DNA from: Xylaria sp. FL1777
Lineage: Eukaryota > Ascomycota > Sordariomycetes > Xylariales > Xylariaceae
DNA: 64,000 bases
Assembly (NCBI GenBank): GCA_022578965.1
Contig: MU400581.1
Span: forward strand, 156,856-220,855
Reading direction: 5' to 3'
Positions within the stretch are counted from its first letter, which is position 1. Each line of letters starts with the position of its first letter. Below the pieces are notes generated by a model. That model ran no database searches. It was not told the origin of the DNA and was given only the letters and a program-made list of their open reading frames with translations. Made by a program: the position numbers and the translations under genes. This document shows positions 33,792 through 47,216 of the stretch, one piece after another.

Positions 33792-36002
33792 TGTTAGTAA
33801 CCGTACTCCTTCCGATGAACATCTATTCCGGGCGATCTTCCTTACTAGTCCAGCAACGAGCCATTCGCTACTACGAATGAATTGGGTACGTTACCCCAGG
33901 CAAAGAAAGCAGCCATTATTAGAATGTCTCCTCCGGTGTAGCAGAGACTACCAAGAGCCAGATATTCGAGACTGTAGGTGTTTATGCTTATTATTTACTT
34001 GATGTTTGAATCAAGTGTTCCCTATACAGCGATATTCGTGAACATCACGGTGAGCGAGAAGAGGGGGATCTCAAGAGCAGCCTGGAGTCGGCCTACACAA
34101 GCGCAGTGCGGCTGAAAGCCCCCACCCGTAGGCGGCCTATTACCGGTACTGCCGGAGGTTTCTACGTTACGAAATACCTAATGAAATAGTGTCTAAAACA
34201 ATGGGACAGAAGATCTAACTTTAAGCTTGGAAATAGAGCACCTAGGAAGATCAACACAAGAGCCCTTACAAAAAACGATTGCAGACGCATCAGGTTAGTC
34301 TCTCCTAATAGGCTAGTCATGTACTTTGCAATCTTGGCTGCTGCTGCTGCTGCTTTTGTTCTCTCATTAAGGCTTAATATGCTCCGTGGCTTTGGGCTAA
34401 GTGGCGTGCTATAGTAGGTACTAAGTACAGTAGTGGAATGGCCCGACTACGACTTCACCGTAGGTATCTAAGGTATTAAGAGATAATTGAGAATTTACGT
34501 TCACTTGTTACACAACATATTATCAACCCCGCTCACCTGTTTTATGCGGACAAATGATTTGTCTACTACTATTGTCAGGTCTAATCTATTAAAGGGAGAC
34601 TGGAATGGAGCTTATATGCAAGATAATTACTGGTTTAGTATTTCAAGATATTGTATTCGTGGAATTAAGCCGTCTTGACGGTGTTCCGCCATGTTGTAGT
34701 CAAGAAAGTATGACTGGGTGCTGCCCTTCGTACATAAAGCAAGTAAATATCGGAGGATACGTAACATATGCATAGAGTAAATGCATTTTCTACTACCTTA
34801 GGAAACGAACTATCATTATTTCTGTGTTCTGTATGACCACAGCTTTCAGCCCGGTAGATGAAGTAACGAGTGAGTAAATATAAACATCAAACATATGTAA
34901 CTAAACAAGTTATACCAGAATATTGATGCTTAACCCTAACTATATCATTACTATTCCCTATAATTTAGAAGAGAAATCTGAAGAGAAAAGGTCTTAGTCG
35001 CAAGTCGACCTAGATTAGAATCGGAGTCAGAAATTCGGCCTGGGGAGCTGCATGCACAAGGACAGAGTAGAAGATTTATTGAACTTTCCTGTCGCTATAA
35101 TAGTCTGATTTATTCGAATTAAGCTCTCGGGCAGTACGAAGTTGGCTGTAAATTCAGGGGGAGGCATTGATAAACAGTTTATTGTCCCTAGCAAATCTTG
35201 GTACGGTATTACAGATATCAAACTGCAGAGATAATGCACTGAATAATTAACGGTATTTGACCTAGAGGGATATTCATAAGCCCGAGCAATGCACGTATGT
35301 AATGAATACAACGTTATATCATATGAAATGGTTAGAATGCATACGAGCACGCAGAGAAATGTAAAAAGGTCTAGATGCTCGGTTTAACGCTGGTAAGACG
35401 CGTAAATTTCTGCTACAAGTAGTGATTACTGATATTTTTTTTCTAATAATATTCACGGCTGCTTGCAGTCAGTATCTAATGTAATTCTTATTGCAGAAGA
35501 CGTGTGCCTTGCATACACAACTGATACGACTTTCTGCTTCCGGCCTTTAGTTCTGTTTTCTGATTACTGATCACGATAGTACCAATACAGGTGTAGTTCA
35601 ACCCTGTATGGCATCCAGCTTCGATACCATTCCGGATATCCATGCCTAGTTGGTCACGTACAGCTTCTATTCACCTGATATATGATATTGAATCAGCTTT
35701 AGAGTAGTATCTAGATAGGCAGTTTCACCACTGGAGGTACAAGGGCAAATTGAATGTCAACGTATCGGGTATCTCTATCTAACCCCTGTCAAGCAATTGT
35801 GTGGATATCGACATTTGCATAGTATATGTGGGGTAACTTATAGTTAATCTATTGTAAAGAGGAAAGAGTGTAAAATCCGATCACAATGCGTAAAGTCGGA
35901 CTACATCAAATACTGTGAACTGTATACTATTTTGTGTTGCTACTTCCACATTGTATCTGCATTGATCCATCATGTAATGTTATAAATCATGGGCCTAAAC
36001 AT
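33792..36002. other. 2.2-kb gene-poor stretch
   Basis: Short frames on both strands show no coding-like features. A TGCTGCTGCTGCTGCTTT tract lies near 34340. I see no gene or clear transposon remnant. Confidence 0.5.
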
Positions 36003-36083
36003 GGCACTTTGGCGGAGTGGTTAACGCGCAGGACTGCTAATCCTGTTCCTTCGGGAGCCTGAGTTCGAATCTCAGAGGTGTCG
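36003..36083 (+). tRNA. tRNA-Ser (GCT)
   Basis: An 81-nt class II tRNA without an intron. The 7-bp acceptor stem pairs GGCACTT with AGGTGTC. The anticodon arm CAGGA-CTGCTAA-TCCTG has anticodon GCT, a variable arm includes TTCCTTCGGGAG, and the T arm contains GTTCGAATC. A run of eight or more T follows at about 36,091, a Pol III terminator. Its exact copy lies on the opposite strand 93 bp downstream. Confidence 0.95.
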
Positions 36084-36090
36084 TTATATG

Positions 36091-36099
36091 ATCTTTTTT
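36091..36099 (+). terminator. Pol III terminator of plus-strand tRNA-Ser
   Basis: An uninterrupted T tract (TTTTTTTT) starts about 8 bases after the mature 3' end of the plus-strand tRNA-Ser. Confidence 0.7.
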
Positions 36100-36176
36100 T
36101 TGTATCCAATTCGTTTTCATAAAACAAAAGTAAAGGTAAATCAAGGTAAACAGACCCAAAAAGCAAAGGACTTCGA

Positions 36177-36257
36177 CGACACCTCTGAGATTCGAACTCA
36201 GGCTCCCGAAGGAACAGGATTAGCAGTCCTGCGCGTTAACCACTCCGCCAAAGTGCC
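36177..36257 (-). tRNA. tRNA-Ser (GCT), inverted second copy
   Basis: The reverse complement of this stretch matches the 36003-36083 tRNA across all 81 positions, including the GCT anticodon. The two genes face each other with their 3' ends inward. A T5 tract (AAAAA on the plus strand near 36,160) can serve as its terminator. Confidence 0.95.
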
Positions 36258-37275
36258 TATTAATTTTCAAGTGATGGGACGCGCCTCAGTATGCCTCTGT
36301 GAAGGTCTCAAACTGCGGCCGTGAATTCCTTTACTCTTCACAACTTGGGATGCCCTAGACCGCTTGTCCATGTTGCCCGCGCCCTGATTCTCAAAAGAAA
36401 GATTGTTCGAAACCCTTCACGGGGATCTGATGTACTTGCTGCTCAAGCCTTCCTGACTCTCAAGAAACAACGAAAAAAACAGACTTCTGCGCGAGCGATT
36501 GAAACAACGTCGCTCTTGAAAGGCGAACATCGAAACAACGAACAAGAAGTCTCTCCTGAGACTAAAGACAAACGATGTTTCTGAACACTGCTACTGAACA
36601 TTAGCAAAGGCAGCGCGTCCGTTATCACTGTTCTCTGCTTTCTCTTCGGTGTCAACATCTTTGGAACAGGCAGTCTCATCGACCATAACCTATACTGGGT
36701 TTTGTTCGTGTTACCTGGCTCTCTGAAAGCGCTCTACTGTTGGCATTCTGGTCTTCTTGAGACATAGGGAGAGGGGAAAGGAGAAGAGCAAGCGGAACGG
36801 GGTCCGAGAACAGGGGGAACAGACCCCTTTTTCGTAGTTCTCATCACATTCATTTTAGGCAAGTTCTTATCTTATTCCTACGAACCTTTATCCCAGATGA
36901 GAATGCCTCTGTCTCCCAGAATTGAAGTTTTAATGTGCATGTTTTTATTTATTTTGTCCTACTGTCAGGTATGTAGTATTTTTTACCCCTGAGATTATTT
37001 GGTACTCGGGTACGCATGATCTAACAGAAAGTAGAATAATCAACCGACTGAGAACCTACGCGGAATCGCGGTTGCAGTTTTATCTGTGTTCTCGAACCCG
37101 TATAGCCTTGGTTTCCATTACTCAAGTAAGGATTGCGCCTTGGTGACCTTTGGGCAATCCTTCACTAAAGCCAAACAGCTACATTCAATATATTTCGTAA
37201 AAGTGGCAAGTCGGCGTTTATACGGAATTTCCACACAAAAAAATCGAAATGCGGTCTATTTAGAATCGACAAGAA
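36258..37275. other. Intergenic
   Basis: No gene supported between the tRNA pair and the stop of the phosphoglycerate dehydrogenase gene. Confidence 0.5.
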
Positions 37276-39286
37276 CTACAGCCGGACCAGGCTCACATTC
37301 AAAATACCCTCGGCTGTCCGTAGGTCCTCAACCACTTGTTTCGTGACGTCTCCATCTATACCCAAAATCATGAGCGCCTCGTCGCCCTTCGTCTTCGGAC
37401 TCTCTTCCAACACCGGGGTTTGCGTATGTTGCGTGTTATCATTAGCATCGGTAACGGCCAGACTAGGTTGCCTGATATCCAGACTCTTCGCCTCAGCTTT
37501 CGGCCGTCCTAAGTCCAGGCTCGCAACCTGCATAAACCGAATGTTGATACCATGCCGTCCAAGCACAGAGCCCACGCCGCCAATTTTTCCAGGCTCATCG
37601 AAATTGTGTAGAATAAGCAACGTCCCCTCAGGCGAGAAGCTGGCATTGAAGCGGTCAAGTCGTGAGATATATACGTTATTCCCAGAGACGTAGCCCTCAA
37701 TGACCTGGCTTCCAGTGTCAACGCCGCCTGTCTTCTCGCGATCCTGTGAGCCCTCGGTTCCCTCTACTGTGGCTAATGCCCTCAATGTCACGAAACTCGC
37801 GTACACGGAACTTTCATTGCCACTTCCACTACCTTCGCTATGCGCATGTATCTCACGAATGACAATGCCCTTCTCCCGCGCCACGGCTGTCGCATTGACA
37901 ATATTCACATGTCTGCCTGCAGTGTCTGAGAACGGCGAGACTAAGCCCCTAACTAGGGCTGCGAGCAGAGGGCGCGAATTCGACACACTAGCTAGCTCAC
38001 CATGATAGACAAGCTCAAAGTGTCTGCCCCCAACTCCTACATGACTTGAGGAGGAGGAAGCGAAATGCTGCGTGTATAGCCCCCCCATGCGCTCGATAAG
38101 TTTTGCGTACGGTTTCAGAGCCCGGTACTCTTCGGGAAGGATAAGAGGCGCATTGACGGCCGAAGTGGGCAACTCACCGCGCAGCACCGCCGCGACTTGC
38201 GTACATACGTCGACGGCAACGTTTTCTTGCGCTTCTACAGTACTGGCACCAAGATGTGGTGTCGCGACGACTTTCTCATGGCGGAGTAACTCCCACGCAG
38301 CCGTGCTCTGATCTGGGGGCTCCTTAGTGAAAACGTCTAGTCCAGCGCCCGCGATGACCCCTTTGTTTAGGGCGTCGAGAAGTGCTGCCTCGTTATAGAC
38401 GCCGCCGCGTGCGACGTTCAACACGCGCGCGGTCGGTTTCATAAGCATGAACTCGGCCTCTCCGATTAGGTCAAGCGTTGATGCTAGGAGTGGCGTGTGA
38501 ATTGTTAGGAAGTCGATTTCAGGAAGCATATCCGTCAAGCGCGGAACCACGCGCTCCACGCCTGTTTGCCGCGCAAGATCGGGGTTTGCATAGGGATCAA
38601 ACGCGATGACCTTCATCCCTAGGCCGATGCACACTAAGATGGTAATATCAGTACATATTGATTATCTCGGGAGAGTCGACAAAGCCCAGGGGGTCTGCAT
38701 GCATAGGCTATGCATCCTTCTGAAGCTCTGATTCACTATTTTTATATTCTAGTCAAGAGCAAAACAATCAAGGCAAAAATTTCATATACTTACTCCTCGC
38801 AACCTTCATTCCAACCTTTCCCAATCCCACAATTCCTAAAGTCTTACGGCCAACCTCAACACCAACTAGCTTACCCCTCTCCCAGCGCCCTTCCTTAGTT
38901 GTGCGATCTGCGCGCCCAACATTCCTCGCCGTGGCCAACAGCAGCGCAACCGTGTGTTCTGCTGCCGCAACGATGTTCCCAGCCGGGGAGTTCACCACGA
39001 TAATGCCGCCCGCAGTTGCGGCCTCAACATCAATATTGTCGACACCAACACCTGCTCGGGCGACGACGCGCAAACGGGACCCGGCTCTGAGCACCTCTGC
39101 AGTCACTTTGGTCTCAGAGCGTACGATGAGCGCGTCAACATGAGAGATGAGAGCGAGCAATTCTTGCGGGGACACGCCTTGTGGACGGGAGTCGACTTCG
39201 TAGTCCGCGGATAGCAGGGCCAACCCATCCACCGATACCTTCTCAGGCACTAGAATACGGGGTTTACGATAAGTTATAGAGACCAT
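37276..39286 (-). CDS. SER33: D-3-phosphoglycerate dehydrogenase
   Basis: Two minus-strand exons (39286-38794, 38633-37276) give 616 residues. The order is an N-terminal catalytic segment (RAGVGVDNIDVEAATAGGI), the Rossmann motif LGIVGLGKVG, catalytic Arg in LNVARGGVYN, Glu in LDVFTKEPP and His in ATPHLGAS. An intervening domain with low-complexity insertions follows, then a C-terminal ACT domain (TLLILHNFDEPGKIGGVGSVL) that usually senses L-serine. The enzyme starts serine synthesis from 3-phosphoglycerate in the cytosol. The intron falls between KVAR and MCIGLGMKV and closes exactly. An in-frame ATG at 39421 would add 45 poorly conserved-looking residues; MVSITYRKPRIL is preferred as the start. 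Confidence 0.93.
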
Positions 39287-41214
39287 TTTGCCCTTGTTAT
39301 GAGGAAAAGCTGTAAGGGGGAAGTCTAGTGCATTAGTGTCGTGGGTAGAGAAACGACTTGTATGCAGGCTACTAGCAGAGGAATGGGAAATGGGCATATA
39401 AGTTAATGTTTCACCGTTCAATGTCTAAGTATTGTGCTCTAACACTCGTCCGATTTTGAATTGGAAATGACGAAACTCACGAGCACAAGAATTTAAGAGT
39501 CGCACAGTTGGGAGGGCACAGAGCTAATGAACGAAGACTACGTGTATAATGGAACATCGAAGGGCCCCTATCAATAGCAAGAAAGATAATTACATGCTGA
39601 AATGACAAAATTGAAATTGTCAAGCGCCCACTTCCTTTACCTATTAGCATTCCTGGTATCTCCAAGCACCCTGCTTCGCAATAATTCTCCACAGGAATGT
39701 CTACGTAACCTTCGCGTAGTACGTTACTTGTTTATAATACAGGTAGCATTAGATTGAGCAAGAAAGCAAAAAGAGACGGAATGATAAGACAGAGAGCATA
39801 GCCAAATGAAGATCATGGTCCAAAGCTACAGCAGACGCAGCGTATTACAGGCACAGAAACCAACGCAATGCAAAGCCACGTCCATCCCCAACCAAGGAAA
39901 GGGACCGGCACGGAATGCAAGTGAGCAGATGACCTCGAAGCCGTACATAAAGAGTCATCTCTACATGCGCCTCATCCGTTGACGTACGTCAGAGGACACA
40001 TGCAGTTCTCCCCTCCGCGGTATGGGACGAATCATGTAGCCAATCATCTCACCGTGAGGCGACGGATATTCTAGAGTCCATACCGAAGACCCCTCTCCGA
40101 CCCCGCGATATTTAGGTACTAATGCAGACTCGTGCAGCCAGCTGCAATCTGGAACGCATTTTACCCCGCGAGTTGCAGCTGTTCCGTTGCCAGCGTAGGT
40201 TAGGCCAAGGCAGCAAAACGCGATGCCGCATCTCTCCAGTCGGAGCACATCCGTCTGCGGAACCGAAATCCTTGCAGTTTGGGGGGGGGGACAGCAAGAA
40301 AAAGTTATTGATATGTCTTAATAATGGTAATGAGCTCTTACATTGATAATGAGTGTAGTGGTTGTGGTTTCGCAGGAATACTTAATAGTGCAAGTAAATG
40401 TTCACGCATATACGTATCATAGCTTCAATGACGACATGTTGTGGAGATCCAAGTGTCCCGCCGGCGACGAGATATTCGGTGAACCAAGGACCGAGAAATG
40501 TCTCCACAGGACCCCATCAGGCTTCTTCATGTCTTGTACTGTCGCGAGTAGTAGAGAACGACGGTCGCAAAGACCAAGATTGCAAATTCATTTCCTGGTT
40601 GTATTTTACTTATTTTAACGTATTTTGCTCTGCACAAACACTAGAGAGTATAGGAGTAAGCTTGACATGTATATATGATGAGCATTGATGAGAGCAACCT
40701 CAATATCTCAGTTTCCTCATGTTGGCCCAAATATCCGTAGAGAGAAAACTCGAGGATTTGACCGCTTGAGTAAAGAAAATAAAGTGTTAAGCTTAAGATC
40801 GGATTGATTTTTCCGAGAAGCTGCTTCTAAGTCCTCGCTCCTCTGCTGTAATTTGGAATGTAACTCTCAGCGAGTTTTTAAGCAGTTCAGATCAGGTCGT
40901 AATGTGAGACCAGGCTACGTAGCCGCACAAGAGTATATGTCTGGGTACGCGGGAGTGAATATTATCTACGATTAGATATCTGTTCATAGCAGCATTCATC
41001 TATCTGATAATACTGTCATATCATCGAATCTTTGGGCGGGCTTTTCACTTCATGTTGAAATTGATAGATTCGAGCATCCTTCTCTGTGTCCAGCATAGCT
41101 AGATCCAGGAGAAATCCATTGGGCAATTTGCACTAACCATACACCGAGGCGACCAATTTTCCCAACACTGACCAAGCCTATTCCTTCAGTAATAAGATAA
41201 ACACGTAGAGTGTT
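39287..41214. other. 1.9-kb gene-poor stretch
   Basis: No gene supported. It contains a run of ten G at about 40,281-40,290. Confidence 0.5.
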
Positions 41215-42638
41215 CTAGAAGTTCTGCTTGCCGACAAACCGTTCATTCTGCACGATTTCCACCCAATATCCATCGGGGTCGAGGATGAATGCGACATTCT
41301 TCATCCGACCGTCAGTGAGCCGCTTTTTCCAGTTTACGTTCGCGCTCTCGAACCGCGCGCACGCCGCATCGAGGTTATCGACGGAGACACCTGAGGAGCC
41401 CTTGTTAGACACGATATACACAGCCTGATCTCGACTTTATCCCACGCCGTAAGCCTGACCTCGAGTTTGCTCCTCTCCCTCTTTCTTTATACATACACAA
41501 ACACGCACGCACGCACGAACACATTACGTATATATCAAGAAAATAAAAATGAACCACGGCCCATGAAAATAAGGGGGACACTTACAGATATGTCCAAAGC
41601 CCTGAGGCTGATCGTTACCATTATGATAACTGAAGCTCTCATCCTTCTCGGTGCCGTAGTTCCACGTCAGCTCCAAGAGGCCCTCCTTGTGGGCCACGTA
41701 GCCGTCCTCGCGCACGTCGCCCTCGCGGCTGGGGTAGCCGAGGAAGTACAGGTTGAACCCGGCAGCGGCCTGCTCGATGGTTCGGAAGAGCGTCATGCCC
41801 AGGACCTCCTGGTAGAACTTGAGCGACTTCTCGGCGTCCTTGACGCGGATCATGGTGTGGTTCTGCTAGCCGCTTAGCAAATTTTCTCCAGGAACTGCGG
41901 GCTTTCATAGTAGGATGAGTGGAGTCGCGGAATAGGGACGTCACAAACCATGTGATAAGTATTCGGGTCCGTAGTCGCACCCTGTTCCTCGGGGTCGTCC
42001 GCGCCCTCCGACCCTGGCCTCTGCGAGATGATCTCGACCCAGTATCCGTCCGGGTCGAGCGCAAAAGCGATGTGCTTCATGCGGCCGTTGGTGAGTTTCT
42101 TCTGGAACTTATAGCCTGCATCCTCGATGCGCTTGCATGCCGCCTGGATGTAGTCGACGGATATACAGACGTGCCCAAAGCCGCGGTGTGGATCCTTGTT
42201 GCCGTTGTTGACAGTGTAGGTGTCATCGGTCTCGGTTCCGTAGTTGTGAGTTAGCTCGATGACGCCCTCGCGATCGAAGGTGCTATTGCCGTGAGAATTC
42301 GCTGAGGGCCCGTCATACGCTAGAAAGTACAGGTCAAATTTCGCTTCAGGAAATGACAGTTTCTTGATCTGGCTCATGCCCAAGAACTCGTAGAATTTAA
42401 CTATTGGGGTGAGACTGCGATTAGAAAACTTGCATGCAACTATAAGCTAGATAAATGAAACAGGCCTGATCTGGTATGTAGTGGCATACGAGACTCTTTA
42501 GGGTCCTTGACTCGAAGCCTATGGCGCGCACGCCAGAGCGCGTTAGCCTCTCAATTGGCGCTGGAAATTTTGGATTGGCGGTGCTATTTACATCGAGTGA
42601 TTGAACTTATAGTTCTTCGTATCGGTCGCCGTCGCCAT
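41215..42638 (-). CDS. GLO1: Glyoxalase I (lactoylglutathione lyase), two-domain
   Basis: Five minus-strand exons (42638-42592, 42518-42490, 42400-41949, 41862-41586, 41390-41215) give 326 residues, close to the usual fungal length. Two tandem VOC domains are seen. The first starts FNHSMLRVKDPKESLKFYEF and contains GFGHVCISVDYI and ALDPDGYWVEII. The second starts NHTMIRVKDAEKSLKFYQEV and contains GFGHICVSVDNL and ILDPDGYWVEIV. Metal-ligand His/Glu positions are preserved in both halves. The enzyme isomerises the methylglyoxal-glutathione hemithioacetal to S-lactoylglutathione in the cytosol, using Zn2+ or a similar metal. The 29-nt second exon and non-obvious acceptors were fixed by the duplicated motif, which makes the model robust. 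Confidence 0.94.
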
Positions 42639-43338
42639 GGCTGCGAAGTATCGACGTCCGTCTATGCTTAATAATATCAGCCACACTCTATATTCATGCT
42701 GAGTTTGGAGCTTGGAGCTTGGAGCCTACATGTACAATGTGTAAAGGGCCGTAATATGGAAGATGAGAGTCGGAGTCTCGGGAGTGCTTGTAGCGTAGGC
42801 ATAGAGCAATTATTCTCTACGACGAATGTAGCCGGAGAGATCTGAGGGGCGAAGACAGATTACGACCCCACGCAGTATACCGCAGCACCCCGCGACAGAT
42901 CAATCTGTGCCATCATCACCAACCCCACTTGGGGGCCTGATGGGGCTTGGCGTAAAGTTGATCTTCCCAAGGATCCGAGCTCACCTTGGGGCCAAGACAT
43001 GACGAATGAAGTCAAAGCACGGCCTAAAGAGAAATTGACATTGAATTTAGCTCGACTTGGCCTTTGTCTTCTTCAAGACAAATCTGAGTCTTACTAGGTT
43101 ACTATAATCATTTCATTGACATATAACAAGCCCCAGTCCGTTACGCCAGTGGTACCAGGACCCGAATGAACCCTTTTTCGGGATTGAACCATACAAACAG
43201 GAGACCAGATAGTTTACAATTGTAGACATACAAAAAATTTTAGTGACCGACAAGGCCAGCAGCATCTCCGACTTACTGCCGTAGACTTGACATGCGTTAA
43301 TCGCTTTAACAGTATAGACTGCAGGACAATACATGATA
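42639..43338. other. Intergenic
   Basis: No gene seen; includes the GLO1 promoter and a short tandem GGAGCTTGGAGCTTGGAGC repeat near 42,706. Confidence 0.5.
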
Positions 43339-45215
43339 TTATGTGAAGGTAAGGCTGGAAGTGTTCACGACGTCCTCCGAAATTGCTCGATTGCCATCGA
43401 AATATTGGCTCGGCGTTACGAAGAATGCAATCGCAATGATGACATAAAGACTCATCAACTAATCGATATTAACCAACGAAACCCCAAATAATAGATCATG
43501 TATCTTACCATGGCACCCTCAAGGTAATTAGACTTTCCATCTTGGACTGTGTAGATGACAACCAGAACGGACAATCCAAAGGCGACAGTTTCGACTGTAC
43601 TTGTGTCAGCTACATACAACTGATTTCTCGCAAGAAGACACCTACAAGTCTCGAAATGCAAATCCATGTCGCGGTTCATGATCCAGCCGAGAACAACCAA
43701 GAACGGCGTCACGAATAAAGCAATTTGAATACTTGACCCAATAGCAACACCCATGGCCTACATAGTCAGTTAGTGTCAGGATTTGCAGAGTGAATTCAGA
43801 ACAGCACTTACGAGATCCATTTTGTTTTTGATTGCGACCACCACCGCCGTGACATGTTCCGCAGCATTTCCTACGATGGGAATGAGGATGAGACCAATGA
43901 AGCTACGACTGATCCCACCCCGCTCCACAAGGGAATCGATACTCTCAACTAAGTAGTCGGCGCAAATGGAGACTAGAACGGTAGTAAGCACGAGGACGCC
44001 AGCGGCGGACCAAGGGCCCATAACAGCTTCATCCTCGGACTGTTCCTCATTCCTGGCTCCATCGGGATTAGCTATCCCATTCTCGCCCTGTTCTGCTTCC
44101 GCTTCCTCGATTTGGGACGGTCTAGCTTCAACACTACCAGACTCACTGCCGAATAAGTTGTGATGTGTTCGAAGCTGGAACCAGAGATAGAGAACGTAGA
44201 TGACTAAGAGAATGATAGCTGTGCCGCGCGAAAGGGAAAGGGTGATATCTCGACCATCCTTCTCGTCTTTCTCGCCTCTTATCACGATCATGAATAGCTT
44301 GCAAAAAGTCAGCGCAAACCAATCAAGAGAGCCAGCACGGGGGTTCATACAGCCCCAGGAAGAATTATAGATGCAGCTGACAAAGTCATGAGGGACGCCG
44401 TTGTTTGAGCTGTAATGGACGCAAACTCCTGTTCCATTCCTTGGTTGTTCTCATCTCTCATGTTGACAATACCACCAAAAAAGAAACACATTCCCATAAC
44501 TAGCAGCAGGTTTGAAAGAATGGAGCCAATCATGGACGACTTAACAACTTCGATCTGGCGGTCGCGTAGTGCGATGATACTGACCTATAGAGTATACCAT
44601 CAGTAAATATGAGCCAGATCTTTAGAACTGGGGTTCAACGCACAATTAGTTCAACCGCATTTCCGAAAGTGGCATTAAGAAGCCCACCCAGAGCTTCTCC
44701 CAACTTGGCGGATATTTGTTCGGTGGCGAAGGAAAGCACCGCAGCCAGTGGAATAATTGCGAAGAAATTTATGACAAAAACAGCAATAGGGTCCCAATGC
44801 GCCTTTCCTGCGACGATGCCAATTGGCACAGCAAAGAGGAGGATGTTGACGGGGCCTAACCGAGAAGTACCAATCAGTATATTGCGTCACGACGCTCGTC
44901 GTATACGGATTCCAGGGGTTACGAACTACTCAGCAGCGTAGCCTTTGTGATGTGCCACACATGCGCGGGATATTTAACCCATGGCTTTGGGCTATCGCGA
45001 CCAGGCGTAGTTTTTGAGTTAAAGAAGAACTCCCACGTCGGACCGTGGTCTTTCGAGTCGTCGTTTCGGGAACTTGATCTGCCGTTTTCGCTCACAAGAG
45101 GAGTGCGCTCATCTGGCGCTCCATTTGCTGTTGGCCGGCGGTTGTAGCCGAGAAAACCCCCAGTAGCTTTACGCACTGTTTTTTGAAAACTTGGAAGAGC
45201 TGTTTGACGATCCAT
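43339..45215 (-). CDS. VCX1: Vacuolar Ca2+/H+ exchanger, VCX1-like
   Basis: Seven minus-strand exons (45215-44930, 44855-44644, 44584-44351, 44297-43812, 43757-43646, 43594-43509, 43458-43339) sum to 511 residues. A hydrophilic N-terminus of about 95 residues precedes two bundles of hydrophobic helices. Each bundle bears a cation-exchange repeat: GNAVELIVSIIALRDRQIEV in the first, and PIVGNAAEHVTAVVVAIKNK in the second. An acidic, Glu-rich loop (PSQIEEAEAEQGE) separates the halves, as in CAX exchangers. The end includes FETVAFGLSVLVVIYTVQDG and SNYLEGAMLMSLYVIIAI. The protein would load Ca2+ into the vacuole against protons. The exon 1 donor (A|GTAGTT) and exon 4 acceptor (GCAAG) are the least certain sites. 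Confidence 0.9.
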
Positions 45216-47216
45216 CGCATCTCATGATTAGCGGACAATACACGCTGACGAAAAGTGGCGATGCAGCGTTGAAGCAGTGATAGCGACCAGCACCATACTC
45301 GGCGGGATATTGGTAGAAGGAGTGTATATTAAGCTGGGAGATGAGGGAGGCTTGACGTTTACGAACAAAGAGCGTGGTGGACGCAGACTCGGGGAGTGTG
45401 AAAGTTATGGGCCAACAATGGTTGATGGGAAAACGAGATGCCAGGGTACTCAAGAGAAGACTAAAGCTTATTGCAGTTACCGCCCAGATACTTACCATTA
45501 GCCATATCTTCTAGAACACGTCAAGGCAGAATGCGCGCATCTGGGGAATTATGTTTAGGGTTTGTGGTGATGGGCGTCACAGCCGGACGTTTGGGGATTC
45601 GCTCGTTCGGGGTTCCTGGACTGTTGGCACGTCAGCCCAGAGTGAACAGACATGTATACGCAGATACGCAGTAATCGGGATTTCCATTAGCGGGCCAAGG
45701 GCTTGTCAGAGGCTGTGCGTGCTTGAATCGCGAGGGGGGGATTGGGGGCACCAGCCTAGCTCTGAGTCAAAGTGCAAGTTTAGGAACATTAGGAGAGCTG
45801 ACTGACCGGTCTCCTGTGTGCTGAGCTACCCAATGCACAACTGTGTCTACGCAGTAGTATAGGTAGGAATGGAGATCGCGAGTAATTTGAGGCGGTGCCG
45901 GGTATTTGCCTTTCTTGGTAATTATTAGACTAGTGATGCCAATGATGGCAATGATCTTGGTAGTGGATGTTGGCCCAAGGAAAATGACTTGGCAAAGGGA
46001 AACGATAATTTCTGTAAATAACGGCAGACTGAGACTTATAGGGAATTGTTAGTACGGGGAAAAGATGTCTGAAACAGGAGCTGTGATGTCAATGACGAGG
46101 ACAGAAGGGAGGGCAGGGTGCTGAGTGATGCCATACATGTAGGTAGCTCTACAGGACTTCGGCGGTACTGTATGTAAGGTATGTAAGTGCAGCCAGTGGT
46201 GACAGGTTCCTGGAAGCTACGTTGCTGCACAAACCTTGCCCCACCCCTGCATGTCTTCGCCTGGGTGAGTTAGTCTACATAAGTCCCAGATGCATTCGGC
46301 AAAACGTGGCAGAAAGCCTTCGCCGGATTATCAGCGCAAACCGCTCTAGCAAGAGTCAGGGTAGCTTGAGCTCGGACCCATCCCATCTTGCTAGGTACTA
46401 CAAACCTATTACATACAGCATAGGTAAGTAAGTACCTACAACTACCAATCTGCGTGTATCTATCCCTAGATCCACAGTACCATCTACCTTCAATTACATG
46501 TACATGTAAATACAACACAACAACCCAATGCTCAATAACCGCGCATGCGAAGTGCCAATTCTACAAACCCAACCCGTCACAAATGCACATTCTACATATG
46601 CGTACTGCATCACACCACAGGGAACATCAGGAGACCTGCATTCCTCCATTCACAATAAACTCTGATAGAAAAGATGCAAAATTCCGCCAAGGGTGGCTGT
46701 GCAGAGGAGGAGGCCTCCGGCGAGGTAGTACAGTAATCTTGGCGGCGCCAGATAATTGATTGATGGCCCCGAGAACGCGGATCGACATACAAAACGTGCA
46801 TCAATCATTTCGCTGCCCGACCGAGGTATACTCTATCGATAACAGATGCCGCTAACCCCGCCAAGCGGGTCTGGAACGAACTAGTCGCACGGCACAACGT
46901 CATTTATACTTGATCGCGCAGATGGATGGATGGATATTAATTTTTATTGGGTCATAGGCTCTATTAATTATGAACACTTTTTTTGAGGAACGGGAGAAAA
47001 AAACAAGTCTATCCATTTCCAATGCCCTTCTTGACGTATCCTTGCATGCAACGAGAGTCGTCCACGTCTTTTAATACATTTCTAGCCGTAATATATCGTC
47101 GTTATTGTCGTCGTTGTTGTTGTCTTTTCATCGTCGTCAATCGTGGAGAAAACTAAAAGCACCAAGTAAAAAAAACAAAGCTCTTCGCCAGCCAACTATA
47201 TTCATAGCAACCATCA
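45216..47216. other. 2-kb gene-poor stretch
   Basis: No gene supported. TAGGTA/TACCTA words recur (46,138-46,180 and 46,390-46,440), and a GATG-type tetranucleotide tract lies at 46,920-46,933. Confidence 0.5.

Noticed and set aside
35027..35350. 107-codon minus-strand frame with a hydrophobic start
   Set aside because: Amino-acid composition and the AT-rich surroundings look non-coding; no splice partner or domain found.
40281..40290. G10 homopolymer, considered as a quadruplex or regulatory site
   Set aside because: A single G run without further G tracts cannot form an intramolecular quadruplex; it is likely a simple slippage tract.
41639..42064. Arg-rich minus-strand frame across the GLO1 gene
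   Set aside because: It is an out-of-frame reading of GLO1 exons 3 and 4 and crosses their intron.
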